Assembly: GCF_036625195.1 (NCBI RefSeq)
Contig: NZ_JAZKUG010000001.1
Location: forward strand, 2,170,001 to 2,234,000
Origin: Accumulibacter sp.
GTDB taxonomy: Bacteria; Pseudomonadota; Gammaproteobacteria; Burkholderiales; Rhodocyclaceae
Direction of reading: 5' to 3'
DNA: 64,000 nt
Under the pieces are notes generated by a model, which saw nothing but the letters and a program-made list of their open reading frames with translations, searched no databases and had not been told where the DNA came from. Positions 44,648 to 53,998 of this stretch are shown in pieces. A program made the position numbers and the translations under genes. Every line of letters begins with the position of its first letter. The stretch's first letter is position 1.

Positions 44648-44996
44648 GGAAGTCGCGTACCGCGGGCGATGCGGCTGCCACCGGTGAGCGCCGCCAACAT
44701 GCGCTGCGCGAGGATCCGGCAACGGCGATGAGCAGGAGTTCGGTCCCGCGAGCGGGCAGATGAACCCTTTCCTGCATCTCTCGCTGCACCTGGCCGTTGC
44801 CGACCAGTTGAGCATCGACCAGCCGCCGGGGATTCGTTCGGCCTGCCAGACGCTGCGCTCGCGGGTCGGCGATCACGAGGCTGCGCACGCGATCCTCGAA
44901 TGCCTCGGCGAGACGATCTGGCGTGCCGAGCGCCATGGCCGGGCGATGGACGCGAACGCCTATCTCGAGTGCGTGCGGCGCGCCGCTGCCACCTGA
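44648..44996 (+). pseudogene. FIST-DUF1841 remnant, copy 3
   Basis: A short FIST fragment is fused at about 44705 to the last two thirds of DUF1841. One base is missing near 44729 (GGCGATGAGCAGG against GGCGATCGAGCAGG), shifting the frame. An internal ATG at 44760 keeps an open 78-residue frame (NPFLHLSLHLAVADQLSIDQ) that equals the intact C-terminus with few changes. Without a ribosome site it is probably silent. Confidence 0.8.
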
Positions 44997-45090
44997 GCGG
45001 CATCCAGGCAGCGCACGGCTGTCGCCGCGCTTGACGGTGCTGCTGGACCGTGCCGCCGAATCGGCTGCGGTTCCTGCAGTGATTCGGCGG
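44648..45090 (+). repeat. Direct-repeat copy 3 of the FIST-DUF1841 3' region
   Basis: About 57 bases match FIST (37540-37596: GGAAGTCGCGT...GGGCGATGCGGCTGCCAC), then the sequence jumps to DUF1841 codon about 46 and continues past its stop for about 95 bases, the same downstream extent as in copies 1 and 2. Confidence 0.8.
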
Positions 45091-45208
45091 TGTCGCAACA
45101 GTCGGCACCGTCTGGTGCACGACATGCCTCGCGCTCGATCGAGATGTTGCGCAAGCGCGGCCACATCGCCGCGCCCGCGGGGTTGCCATCCCCCTCCGGA
45201 TCAGACTA

Positions 45209-45226
45209 GACTAAGAAGACTTAGTC
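45209..45226 (+). promoter_or_regulatory. Phd operator palindrome
   Basis: GACTAAG-AAGA-CTTAGTC is a perfect 7-bp inverted repeat 22 bases before the antitoxin ATG; a partial extra half-site (AGACTA) precedes it. This is the layout of Phd/YefM autoregulatory operators. Confidence 0.6.
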
Positions 45227-45247
45227 GCAATCCCAACAGGAGGGGCC

Positions 45248-45493
45248 ATGCTGACCGTCAACATCCATGAAGCCAAGACGCATTTGTCGCGCCTCGTCGA
45301 ACAGGCGGCGCGAGGCGAGTCGTTCGTGATCGCCAAGGCCGGCAAGCCCATGGTCAAGGTCACGGCGCTGGACGCGCCCGCTGCCGGGCAGGTCAGGCGG
45401 CTGGGTTTCATGGCGGGCCGGATCGAGGTGCCCGAGGATTTCGACCGGATGGGCGACGCGGAAATCGAACGGCTCTTTGCCAGCGCGCCATGA
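45248..45493 (+). CDS. Phd/YefM-family antitoxin
   Basis: 81 residues with a strong AGGAGG ribosome site. The family core is NIHEAKTHLSRLVEQAARGE followed by FVIAKAGKPMVKV. It should bind the palindrome just upstream and neutralise the next gene product. The stop overlaps the toxin ATG. Confidence 0.9.
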   Translation: MLTVNIHEAKTHLSRLVEQAARGESFVIAKAGKPMVKVTALDAPAAGQVRRLGFMAGRIEVPEDFDRMGDAEIERLFASAP

Positions 45494-45876
45494 AGCTGTT
45501 GCTGGATACCCATTTGTTGCTGTGGTCCGCCGGCATGCCGGACCGGCTGCCGGTCCGGGCACGCGCACTGATCGAGGACGCGGGGAACACGCTTTGCTAC
45601 AGCGCGGCCAGTTTGTGGGAAATTGCCATCAAGTGCGGATTGGGCCGCAGCGACTTCCAGGTGGACGTACGGGCCTTGCGCCAGGGACTGCTCGACAATG
45701 ACTACAGCGAGTTGCCGGTCGATGGCAGGCATGCCATGGCGGTTGACGCACTGCCGCCAATCCACAAGGATCCCTTTGACCGGATGCTGGTTGCCCAGGC
45801 AATTGTTGAGGGAATCACCCTGCTGACTGCGGATGTCAATGTGGCGGACTATCCCGGACCCGTGAGAAAAGTGTGA
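45490..45876 (+). CDS. PIN-domain toxin (VapC family)
   Basis: 128 residues, not closely similar to the VapC at 44198. PIN-domain acidic residues are in LLLDTHLLLW, AASLWEIAIK, DPFDRMLVAQA and LTADVNVADY. The WEIAIK/DPFDRMLVAQA pattern is that of the PIN branch paired with Phd-type antitoxins. It is the second VapC-like module within 2 kb. Confidence 0.9.
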   Translation: MKLLLDTHLLLWSAGMPDRLPVRARALIEDAGNTLCYSAASLWEIAIKCGLGRSDFQVDVRALRQGLLDNDYSELPVDGRHAMAVDALPPIHKDPFDRMLVAQAIVEGITLLTADVNVADYPGPVRKV

Positions 45877-46409
45877 ACCCGGTACGGCAGACCGGGCCGC
45901 AGGCTGCGGTGCGGTAGCAGGAGGCACCCTGCGGTGACTGGCTACGGTTCGTGCACGGGATGGCCAGCACGGTACCGGAGGACAATCACCTCGCCAACAC
46001 GGATGCGGTCGGGGCCCGGACCGCGGCCGCCTGCGCACGCTGAGCGCATCACGCTGGTGGACCAGCCGACGGCGTTTCAGCGCCTCATCGTCCGTGCAGA
46101 TCAACGTGAAAGTCGCGTCCGCGACTCGCGAATTCCCCGTCTCCGGTGCTCGGGAGAAGGGCCGGGGACGAGGGGAACGGTGATGATCAGCAGACGGTGG
46201 TACCATCAACCATAACCTCGCGAGGAATAAACCCGGTGACCGCCAAGGTTGCCGGGATGTCGCAAGCCGGACCCTGGGTGGCGTCGTGACACGTGCTTCA
46301 TCGAAGGCCTTGCCGACACGTCGCGTCGCCTTGGCAGGTTCTTCTTGCGGCGCCTGTGTCGCTCCTGGATCAAGCCCGCTCGCTGCGGATTTCCACGGGA
46401 TTGCGTCCC
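45877..46409. other. Gene-free stretch between Phd-VapC and the CorA-like gene
   Basis: About 530 bases without a supported gene. Several open frames exist on both strands, but none has a ribosome site or recognisable family. It may hold decayed genes at the edge of the accessory region. Confidence 0.5.
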
Positions 46410-48179
46410 ATGGGTGAACAAGAAAAGAATGCCCCAATGACAGATTCTGACTCCGCGACCGGCTCGACATCGGCCCTGGCCAGCGAAACGGTGGTGCGGC
46501 ACTTTCGCCAGATCTTGATGTGGCCGTTGCGCATCATGCCCGGTCAGCTTGAAGGGACCCGTATCCCGAAGCATTGGGAGGCGATCGAAGCCGCAGCGGA
46601 CGCCTGTCCGTGGCAGGAGCTGCGGGACGAATTCGATGATCCCAAGAGCTTTCAGCAGCGGCATTACAAGGAATTCATCACCTTTCTGCCGTTCGTGCAG
46701 CGTTGCCTTTATGGCCAGGGATCGGCCAGTAGCCCACGAGGAGGGTTGGACAGCGCCTTGCGGGTGTTCCGTCGCCGCGACATCGCCCAGATGCGCGTCA
46801 CGCTCGACAGGCACCACGCCCCATGGGTGTTGCAGATCGCGCACGTCGATCTCTACTTCTTTTACGACACGGACATCATCATTCCCGTCGTTGAGGTCTT
46901 CGCCGACGATGTTCCGCTGTTGGTCGCCGAAGACCTGTTGTTCAAGACCGGCCGCGCCTATCCGGCATACTGGAAGCCGGATGGCCGCGCTGCGCAATGT
47001 CCGTATCGCGTCGAGTGGCTGTCCCCGACCGGTGGCGTTCTGGCGGTCTCGGACTACGAAGACCAGCAGAAGTTTCTCGAGTTTACTTGCCAACACCGTT
47101 CACCGAACGTCGCCGCTCATTGGGCGTATCTGCTCGAACCGCTGGCTCTCCACCTGTCTGACTCCCGGGGCGTGATTCGCTTCCGCCAGATCGAGTATCA
47201 TCGGATGCCATTGCTCGCCTACCTGAGCTTCGACGATCCAAAGGTTCTGACGCGTGGGGACTTCGCGCGCCTGGCATTGATCACCAAAGCCGGACCATCC
47301 GATTCCCTGCCGTATTCCACGCGGGAACTTGCCACTCTCGAAGAGCAGCACTGCTACGACCGGTTCTGGGATCCGCTCGAGCCGGAACTGTCCTGCCGCT
47401 ACCTCTGCTGTGGTCATGCTTTCGTGGTCGTCGGCAAGGCCGCCGACGACTTCTTCGCCGACCGGGAGACGGGCGTTCTGGGACAGTTTCGCCATCAGTA
47501 CTTCCTGATGAACCTGATGGCGCACTTCCAGAAGGCGGCGCTGATGCTGTTCTCGGAATGGCTGGTTGCTGCCATCTCGCAGCTCGAGATGCAGGACGTC
47601 GATTCGATCAAGGCCTTCAAGCGCGAAATCCGGCAACTGCTGGCCTCTTTCCTGCGTTTTACCGAGCGCTACTGGTTCCACGTCGTTTCGGCCCAAGTCC
47701 AGGCGCGCGACCTGTTTCGGCTGCTTTCCCGGCATCTCGATACCGACCAGCTCTATCTCGACGTCAGCGCGTCGATCAAGGACATGAATCAGTACCTGGA
47801 TAGTGACAGCCTGCGGCGGCAGGCGAACACCGTGGTACGCCTGACCGTGGTCACCACGCTGGGATTGATCGCCACGGTGTCGACGGGCTTTCTCGGCATG
47901 AACATCTTCGACGAGGCGGATAACCCTGTGTGGATCAAGCTGTTGATCTTGCTGGTCGTCTTCATTCCGAGCACACTGCTGGTCAACTATGCGGTGGCCA
48001 ATTCCAAGGTTCTCTCGGATTTCCTGGAAGCCTTGGCAGACAAGCGGCTCAGCTGGTGGGATAGAACCCAGGTACTGCTCCGCATCTGGCGTGACCCACC
48101 GCCGAGAGCCGCGAAACCGGCCTCGTTGAGCGGTCAAGCCAGTCTGGGCGGGCGCGGCGACAGCGGCAGCGCCCGCTAG
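46410..48179 (+). CDS. CorA-like membrane protein with large cytoplasmic domain
   Basis: 589 residues from ATG 46410; ATG 46437 is an equally possible start. The C-terminus has CorA topology: helix VVRLTVVTTLGLIATVSTGF, the signature GMN at 496-498, a short loop and helix VWIKLLILLVVFIPSTLLVN. The preceding 480 residues, including a long helical stretch (about 370-470), are longer than in Mg transporters (E. coli CorA is 316) and not recognised. Metal transport is likely; the ion is unknown. Confidence 0.7.
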   Translation: MGEQEKNAPMTDSDSATGSTSALASETVVRHFRQILMWPLRIMPGQLEGTRIPKHWEAIEAAADACPWQELRDEFDDPKSFQQRHYKEFITFLPFVQRCLYGQGSASSPRGGLDSALRVFRRRDIAQMRVTLDRHHAPWVLQIAHVDLYFFYDTDIIIPVVEVFADDVPLLVAEDLLFKTGRAYPAYWKPDGRAAQCPYRVEWLSPTGGVLAVSDYEDQQKFLEFTCQHRSPNVAAHWAYLLEPLALHLSDSRGVIRFRQIEYHRMPLLAYLSFDDPKVLTRGDFARLALITKAGPSDSLPYSTRELATLEEQHCYDRFWDPLEPELSCRYLCCGHAFVVVGKAADDFFADRETGVLGQFRHQYFLMNLMAHFQKAALMLFSEWLVAAISQLEMQDVDSIKAFKREIRQLLASFLRFTERYWFHVVSAQVQARDLFRLLSRHLDTDQLYLDVSASIKDMNQYLDSDSLRRQANTVVRLTVVTTLGLIATVSTGFLGMNIFDEADNPVWIKLLILLVVFIPSTLLVNYAVANSKVLSDFLEALADKRLSWWDRTQVLLRIWRDPPPRAAKPASLSGQASLGGRGDSGSAR

Positions 48180-48362
48180 ACGAACTGGCGGGGGCCCCGC
48201 TTTCCGGATGGCCGATGTTCGCAGCGTTCGCCAAGGGCGGCTCCGCTGCTGTGCTCGCGTCGTCGGGGATCACTGCACGTTGCGCCACGAAGCCCCCGGG
48301 TCGCTTGGTCCGGCCGGGAGCGCGTGCGCCGTTGTGGCGGCACGTTGGCCTGCGCGCCTCGG

Positions 48363-49928
48363 TCAGGGTTCAGCCCGGCTTCTGCGGCGGCGCGTCACGG
48401 TCACCAGCAGCGCCAGGCCGACGACCGGCCAGTTGCCCCAGCGCACATAGGGCGTCGCACCGGTGTAGCCGCTGACTTCACCCCGCAGCGCGCCGCGCGT
48501 GAACGGCGGCAGGACCGCCCGTACGTTGCCGTCGACATCGACGATGGCGGTCATGCCGGTATTGGTTGCACGCAGCATCATGCGGCCGCTTTCGAGCGCG
48601 CGCATGCGGGCGATCTGCAGGTGCTGTGCCGGCGCCAGCGAATCGCCGAACCAGGCGACGTTGGAGATGTTCACCAGCAGCGTCGCTGCCGGCAGCGCGG
48701 TGATGATCTCGTCGCCGAACACGTCCTCGTAACAGATGTTCACTGCCACCCGCTGGCCTGCGAGGGAGAGCGGCGTCTGCCGTGGCGAGCCGGGAGTGAA
48801 GTCCGACATCGGGATGCGGGCCATCGCCATGAACCAGGCGAAACCCGGCGGGACGAACTCGCCGAAGGGCACCAGATGCACCTTGTCGTAGCGCTGCCTG
48901 CCGGATGCGCCAAGGCTCAGCGCACTGTTGAAGTACCTGTGCTGGCCCTCGCTGACCGCGACGCCGAACAGCAGGTCCCCCTGTCGACGCTGCGCAAGGT
49001 CCTGCAGCGCGTCGAGGTACTCGGCCGGGACCTGGTCGAGGAAGGCGGGCAGGGCGGTCTCCGGCAGTATGGTCAGCTGCGCCGGGTGGTCGCGCGCCAG
49101 CTGGTAATAGGTCCGCAAGGACTCGGCGAAGCGTTCGGGCCGCCACTTCATCTCCTGCGCCACGTTGCCCTGCAGGAGGGCGACGGAGATCGCTTCGCCG
49201 ACCGGCTCCGTCCAGCGCACGTCGCGCAGCAGGTGGCCAGCGGCGAGGATGAGAGCGAGGCCGACGATCGGCAATGCCGGACACCAGCGCAGCAAACCGC
49301 GCGCCGGGCAGTCGTCTGTCGCCAGCCAGCGGCGCAACACCTCGCTGAGCAGAGCACCGACCAGTGCCGACGACAGCGAGACGCCGAGGACACCGAGCAG
49401 CGGGGCATAGCCGGCGAGCGGGCTCGGCGGCGTTTGCGCGTAGCCTGCGGTGAGCCAGGGAAAACCGGTCAGGAACCAGCCGCGCAGCCATTCGGCGAGC
49501 GTCCACAGGGCGGCGAAGAGCAGCGCCCGGTGCAGCCAGCCGGCCGTCGCCAGACGGACGTACAGTGCGCCGGCGAGCGCCGGGAAGACGGACATCGCGA
49601 GGCAGAAGAGGACGGTTGCGAGCACGGCGACTGCTGCCGGCATGCCGCCGAAGACGCTGAGGCTGACATAGATCCACGAGACGCCGGCGAGGAACAGGCC
49701 GCAGCCATGGCTGGCGGCAATCAGGGCGCCGTCGCGGGCGCGCCGGCTGTCATCGACCGCGCCGCCGAGCAGGACGAACAGGCCACCGAGACTCAACCAA
49801 GCGACGCCGTACCAGGCGAGCGGCGCGAAGGCCGTCACCATCATGGCGCCAAGGATGAAGGCAGCGAGGCAGCGCTGGCGCAGCGTCCTAGCCAGACTGT
49901 TCAGCCTCTGCTGCGCGCCCGACGACAA
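48363..49928 (-). CDS. lnt: Apolipoprotein N-acyltransferase
   Basis: 521 residues. About six N-terminal hydrophobic helices precede a periplasmic nitrilase-like domain with the Glu-Lys-Cys triad: ILPETALPAF, YDKVHLVPFGEF and NICYEDVFGD. It adds the third acyl chain to lipoproteins. It overlaps the corC stop region by 41 bases, the usual ybeX-lnt coupling. Confidence 0.95.
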   Translation of the reverse strand: MSSGAQQRLNSLARTLRQRCLAAFILGAMMVTAFAPLAWYGVAWLSLGGLFVLLGGAVDDSRRARDGALIAASHGCGLFLAGVSWIYVSLSVFGGMPAAVAVLATVLFCLAMSVFPALAGALYVRLATAGWLHRALLFAALWTLAEWLRGWFLTGFPWLTAGYAQTPPSPLAGYAPLLGVLGVSLSSALVGALLSEVLRRWLATDDCPARGLLRWCPALPIVGLALILAAGHLLRDVRWTEPVGEAISVALLQGNVAQEMKWRPERFAESLRTYYQLARDHPAQLTILPETALPAFLDQVPAEYLDALQDLAQRRQGDLLFGVAVSEGQHRYFNSALSLGASGRQRYDKVHLVPFGEFVPPGFAWFMAMARIPMSDFTPGSPRQTPLSLAGQRVAVNICYEDVFGDEIITALPAATLLVNISNVAWFGDSLAPAQHLQIARMRALESGRMMLRATNTGMTAIVDVDGNVRAVLPPFTRGALRGEVSGYTGATPYVRWGNWPVVGLALLVTVTRRRRSRAEP

Positions 49929-50733
49929 GGGTGTAGATGCGCCGGTTGTCGGCGCGCAGGACCTGGAAGCTGAGTCCGGCGATGCTCACCGCTTCGTTGA
50001 ACTGCGGCAGTCGCCCGAACTGGTGCAGGATCAGGCCGCCAATGGTCTGGAAGCTCTCGTCGGCGAAGTGCGTGCCGAAGGCAGCGTCGAAGTCCTCGAG
50101 CGGCGTGTGCGCCTTGACCCGGTAACTTCCGTTCTGGTCGAGCTGGATGTCGGGGTCGGCCTCGTCGAAGTCGTACTCGTCCTCGATCTCGCCGACGATC
50201 TGCTCGAGCACGTCCTCGATCGTGATCAGACCGGCGATGCCGGCGTACTCGTCGATGACGATCGCCATGTGGTTGCGCGAGACGCGGAATTCGCGCAGCA
50301 GGACGTCGAGGCGCTTGAATTCGGGGATGAATACGGCCGGTCGCACCCAGTCGCGCAGCGAGAACGGCGCATCCCGCTCGACGCGCAGCAGATCCTTGGC
50401 GAGCAGGATGCCGATGACGTTGTCAGGGGTGTCGCAGATCACCGGAAAGCGTGAGTGGGCGGTGCTGTTGACGCGCTCGATGACCGTCGGCAGCGAATCG
50501 CCGACGTCGACGACTTCCATCAGCGGCCGCGGCACCATCACTTCGCGCACGCGCATTTCCGAGGCCGCGAGGGCACCCTCGATGATGCCGAAAGCGTCGG
50601 CGTCGAGCAGTTTGCGTTGATGCGCCGAATGCAGCAGCTGCATGAGCTGTTCGCGGTCCTCCGGCTCACGCATCAGCAGCGAGGAGAGACGCTCGAGAAG
50701 ACCGGCCTTGCCGCCGGTACTGCTTGTTTCCAT
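49888..50733 (-). CDS. ybeX: CorC/YbeX-type CBS-domain protein
   Basis: 281 residues from ATG 50733 (the frame is open upstream but METSSTGGKAGLLERLSSLL is the family-like start). A pair of CBS domains spans about 55-185 (MVPRPLMEVVDVGDSLP, YAGIAGLITIEDVLEQIVGE), followed by the CorC_HlyC domain. Proposed roles are magnesium homeostasis and ribosome function. Neighbours ybeY, ybeZ, miaB and lnt are the conserved set. Confidence 0.92.
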   Translation of the reverse strand: METSSTGGKAGLLERLSSLLMREPEDREQLMQLLHSAHQRKLLDADAFGIIEGALAASEMRVREVMVPRPLMEVVDVGDSLPTVIERVNSTAHSRFPVICDTPDNVIGILLAKDLLRVERDAPFSLRDWVRPAVFIPEFKRLDVLLREFRVSRNHMAIVIDEYAGIAGLITIEDVLEQIVGEIEDEYDFDEADPDIQLDQNGSYRVKAHTPLEDFDAAFGTHFADESFQTIGGLILHQFGRLPQFNEAVSIAGLSFQVLRADNRRIYTLVVGRAAEAEQSG

Positions 50734-50806
50734 GATCACCTTCGTCAGGATTGAGGCGTCAGCGGCGCCGGGCGCCATGCCGCCGGCGCCAAGCGCCGCT
50801 GGCGTA

Positions 50807-51277
50807 TCAGTCCTGCTCGCCGTAGGGGTCGGCATGGCCGAGGGCGGCGAGGATGCGGCGCTCCTCGGCTTCCATCAGTGCCGCCCGTTCAGCGTCCTGC
50901 TCGTGCTCGTACCCGAGCAGGTGCAGCATGCCATGCACGACCAGATGCGCGCAATGGGCGCGCAGCGTCTTGCCCTGCTCATCCGCCTCGCGCCGGAGGA
51001 CCGGTGTGCAGAGGACGAGGTCGCCACGCAGTCGCGGTTCGTCGTCGTAGGCGAAGGAAAGGACGTTGGTCGCCTGGTCGCCACCGCGATACTCGGCATT
51101 GAGCCGGCGGCCCTCGCCCATGCCGACGAAGCGCACGGTCACCTCGCCGGCCCGCCTGCCCGTGCCCGCCAGGGCCGCCCGCAGCCAGCGGCGGACCTGC
51201 CTGCGCCGCGGCAGGTGGCGCCGTTTGCCGGCGTACTGCACGGTCAGACGCCAGCCCCTAGCGTCGCTCTTCGCCAT
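50807..51277 (-). CDS. ybeY: Endoribonuclease YbeY
   Basis: 156 residues from ATG 51277, overlapping ybeZ by 20 bases. The zinc site HLVVHGMLHLLGYEHEQDAE matches the family motif H-G-x-L-H-L-x-G-Y-x-H. YbeY matures 16S rRNA 3' ends and takes part in ribosome quality control. Confidence 0.94.
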   Translation of the reverse strand: MAKSDARGWRLTVQYAGKRRHLPRRRQVRRWLRAALAGTGRRAGEVTVRFVGMGEGRRLNAEYRGGDQATNVLSFAYDDEPRLRGDLVLCTPVLRREADEQGKTLRAHCAHLVVHGMLHLLGYEHEQDAERAALMEAEERRILAALGHADPYGEQD

Positions 51278-52289
51278 GGCCGGTCGCTGCGCCGGTGGGG
51301 CCCGCGAGCGCCGCCGTGTGCGCTTCGTAGGCCGAAACGATGCGGGCCACCAGCGGATGGCGGACGACATCCTCCTTGAGAAACTCGGTGAAGGCGATGC
51401 CGCGCACCTCACGCAGGATCAGCCGCGCTTCGATCAGGCCGCTCTTCTGGCCGCGCTGCAGGTCGATCTGCGTCACGTCGCCGGTGACCACCGCCTTGGC
51501 GCCGATGCCGATGCGGGTCAGGAACATCTTCATCTGCTCGGGGGTGGTGTTCTGCGCTTCGTCGAGGATGATGAAGGCGTGATTCAGCGTCCGCCCGCGC
51601 ATGTAGGCGAGCGGCGCGATCTCGATCGCACCGCGTTCGAACAGCTTGCCGACGCGCTCGAAGCCCATCAGGTCGTAGAGCGCATCGTAGAGCGGCCGCA
51701 GGTAGGGATCGACCTTCTGCGCCAGGTCGCCCGGCAGGAAGCCGAGACGCTCGCCGGCCTCGACCGCCGGCCGCGTCAGCACGATCCGCTGCACCAGTTC
51801 GCGCTCGAAGGCATCGACCGCCGAAGCGACCGCGAGGTAGGTCTTGCCGGTACCCGCCGGCCCGGTGCCGAAGGTGATGTCGTGCTCCTGGATATTCTTC
51901 AGGTATTCGACCTGCCGCGGCGTGCGGCCGTGCAGTTCGCTCTTGCGCGTCAGCAGTGCCGGCGAGGGGCCGCCGGCGGACGCGATGTGGCGCACCGGGC
52001 GGTTGAGCAGTTCGATCAGCCCGAGCTGGATCTCGTCCACCGACAGCGTCTCCTTGGCCTGCGCATAGAAGCGCTGCAGCGCGGCCGACGCGCGCTCGGT
52101 CTGGGCGGCTTCGCCGCGCAGCGTGAAGCGCTCACCGCGACGGGCGATCGACACGTCCAGTGCGGTCTCGATCTGGCGCAGGTTTTCGTCCAGCGCCCCG
52201 CAGAGGTTGGCGAGCTGCCGATTGTTGACCGGCGAGAGGAGGAGTTCGGTGACGCGGTTGCGCGGGGCGGCGTTGCTGTTCACAGGCAT
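51258..52289 (-). CDS. ybeZ: PhoH-like ATPase YbeZ
   Basis: 343 residues. An N-terminal KH-like region precedes the P-loop ATPase with GPAGTGKTYLA (Walker A near residue 142) and HAFIILDEAQN (Walker B). YbeZ interacts with YbeY in RNA metabolism. It overlaps miaB by 10 bases and ybeY by 20, so the genes are coupled. Confidence 0.94.
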   Translation of the reverse strand: MPVNSNAAPRNRVTELLLSPVNNRQLANLCGALDENLRQIETALDVSIARRGERFTLRGEAAQTERASAALQRFYAQAKETLSVDEIQLGLIELLNRPVRHIASAGGPSPALLTRKSELHGRTPRQVEYLKNIQEHDITFGTGPAGTGKTYLAVASAVDAFERELVQRIVLTRPAVEAGERLGFLPGDLAQKVDPYLRPLYDALYDLMGFERVGKLFERGAIEIAPLAYMRGRTLNHAFIILDEAQNTTPEQMKMFLTRIGIGAKAVVTGDVTQIDLQRGQKSGLIEARLILREVRGIAFTEFLKEDVVRHPLVARIVSAYEAHTAALAGPTGAATGHGEERR

Positions 52290-53626
52290 TCGGTCCGGCT
52301 GCCGATGACCTCGCCGCGCAGCGAATGCGGCATCGCGGCGGTGATGCGCACATCGACGAAGCGGTCGAGCAGTTCTTCGGCGTTACCGGCGAAGTTGACG
52401 ACGCGATTGTTGTCGGTGCGCCCGGCCAGTTCGCTGTGGTCCTTCTTCGCCACGCCTTCGACGAGAACCCGCTGCACGCTGCCGACCATCGCCCGCGACA
52501 CCTGCTGCGCCAGTTCGTCGATTCGCTTCTGCAGGCGCAGCAGCCGCTGCAGCTTGACCTCCTGCGGCGTGTCGTCGGCGAGTTCGGCGGCGGGTGTGCC
52601 GGGCCGTGCGCTGTAGATGAACGAGAACGAGGCGTCGAAACCGACATCGTCGATCAGCTTCATCGTCTTTTCGAAATCCGCCTCGCTTTCACCCGGGAAG
52701 CCGACGATGAAGTCGGAGGACAGCGCCAGATCGGGGCGTGCGGCGCGCAGCCGGCGCACCAGGCTCTTGTACTCGAGCGCCGTGTAGCCCCGCTTCATGG
52801 CTGCCAGAATGCGGTCGGAGCCGGACTGTACCGGCAGGTGCAGATGCGAGACGAGTTTGCCGACACGTCCATAGACCTCGATCAGCCGCGGCGACATCTC
52901 GCGCGGATGTGAAGTGGTGTAACGGATGCGCTCGATCCCGGGCATCTCGGCGATGTACTCGATCAGCAAGGCCAGGTCGGCGGCGGTCTCACCCGCCAGC
53001 GCACCGCGGTAGGCGTTGACGTTCTGCCCCAGCAGGGTGATCTCCCTGACCCCCTGCGCCGCCAGATCGGCGACTTCGGTGAGGATGTCGTCGAAGGGCC
53101 GCGAGACCTCCTCGCCGCGCGTGTAGGGAACGATGCAGAACGAGCAGAACTTGCTGCAGCCCTCCATGATCGAGACGAAGGCCGCCGCGCCCTCGACGCG
53201 CGGTGGCGGCAGGTGGTCGAACTTCTCGATCTCCGGGAACGAGATGTCGACCTGCGAGCGCTCCGTGCGGCGCCGTTCGGCGATCAAGTGTGGCAGCCGG
53301 TGCAGCGTCTGCGGTCCGAAGACGACATCCACGTACGGAGCGCGGGCGACGATCGCGGCGCCTTCCTGGCTGGCGACGCAGCCGCCGACGCCGATCACCA
53401 GGTCGGGCCGGGCGAGTTTCAGCTGCCGTACCCGGCCGAGGTCGTGGAAGACGCGCTCCTGCGCCTTCTCCCTGACCGAGCAGGTATTGAAGAGGATGAT
53501 GTCGGCGTCTTCGGGTGTGTCGGTCTTGACGATCTCCTCGGACGCCCCGAGCACGTCGGCCATCTTGTCCGAATCGTACTCGTTCATCTGGCACCCGAAG
53601 GTGCGGATGAACAGCTTTCTGGCCAT
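52280..53626 (-). CDS. miaB: tRNA-2-methylthio-N6-dimethylallyladenosine synthase
   Basis: 448 residues. The methylthiotransferase domain has three cluster cysteines (FGCQMNEYDSDKM, NTCSVREKAQ, GVGGCVASQEG), the radical-SAM motif is CSKFCSFCIVPYTRG near residue 156, and a C-terminal TRAM domain binds tRNA. It adds the ms2 group to i6A37. Confidence 0.96.
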   Translation of the reverse strand: MARKLFIRTFGCQMNEYDSDKMADVLGASEEIVKTDTPEDADIILFNTCSVREKAQERVFHDLGRVRQLKLARPDLVIGVGGCVASQEGAAIVARAPYVDVVFGPQTLHRLPHLIAERRRTERSQVDISFPEIEKFDHLPPPRVEGAAAFVSIMEGCSKFCSFCIVPYTRGEEVSRPFDDILTEVADLAAQGVREITLLGQNVNAYRGALAGETAADLALLIEYIAEMPGIERIRYTTSHPREMSPRLIEVYGRVGKLVSHLHLPVQSGSDRILAAMKRGYTALEYKSLVRRLRAARPDLALSSDFIVGFPGESEADFEKTMKLIDDVGFDASFSFIYSARPGTPAAELADDTPQEVKLQRLLRLQKRIDELAQQVSRAMVGSVQRVLVEGVAKKDHSELAGRTDNNRVVNFAGNAEELLDRFVDVRITAAMPHSLRGEVIGSRTECL

Positions 53627-53641
53627 TGTTCCCTGATTGTT

Positions 53642-53998
53642 CTAGCGTGGGCGGGCCACTGCCGCTTCCGTCGGCGTCAGCATCCAGACACGATGGATCG
53701 CACCATCGTCGTTGGTGAGGTAAGCGACTTCGCTTGCCGCCTGGATTTGCATCGGCAGGACGATGAGGTTTTGCCGGTTGCGGATCTGGGCCGTCGGTGC
53801 CAGCAGCCACTGCTGGCCGTTGATGGTCAGGTAGCCGTCGCCCGCGGGTGGCTGCATGACTCCCTTTCTCGCCTCGTCCGGCAGTGCGCGCGGCAAGCCC
53901 TGCACTTCCTGCAGGTTCGGCTGCTCGGCTGCCGGTTCCAGCGCAGTTTCGGCAACGGCGCTGAGGATCGACAACAAGAGGCTGGTCGTAAGGTCCAT
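53642..53998 (-). CDS. Hypothetical exported protein
   Basis: 118 residues. The N-terminus TTSLLLSILSAVAETALEPA could be a signal peptide or membrane anchor. The rest contains a possible beta-rich domain (GYLTINGQQWLLAPTAQIRN, EVAYLTNDDGAIHRVWMLTP). No family recognised. It ends 15 bases before miaB on the same strand and is divergent from acnB. Confidence 0.6.
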   Translation of the reverse strand: MDLTTSLLLSILSAVAETALEPAAEQPNLQEVQGLPRALPDEARKGVMQPPAGDGYLTINGQQWLLAPTAQIRNRQNLIVLPMQIQAASEVAYLTNDDGAIHRVWMLTPTEAAVARPR

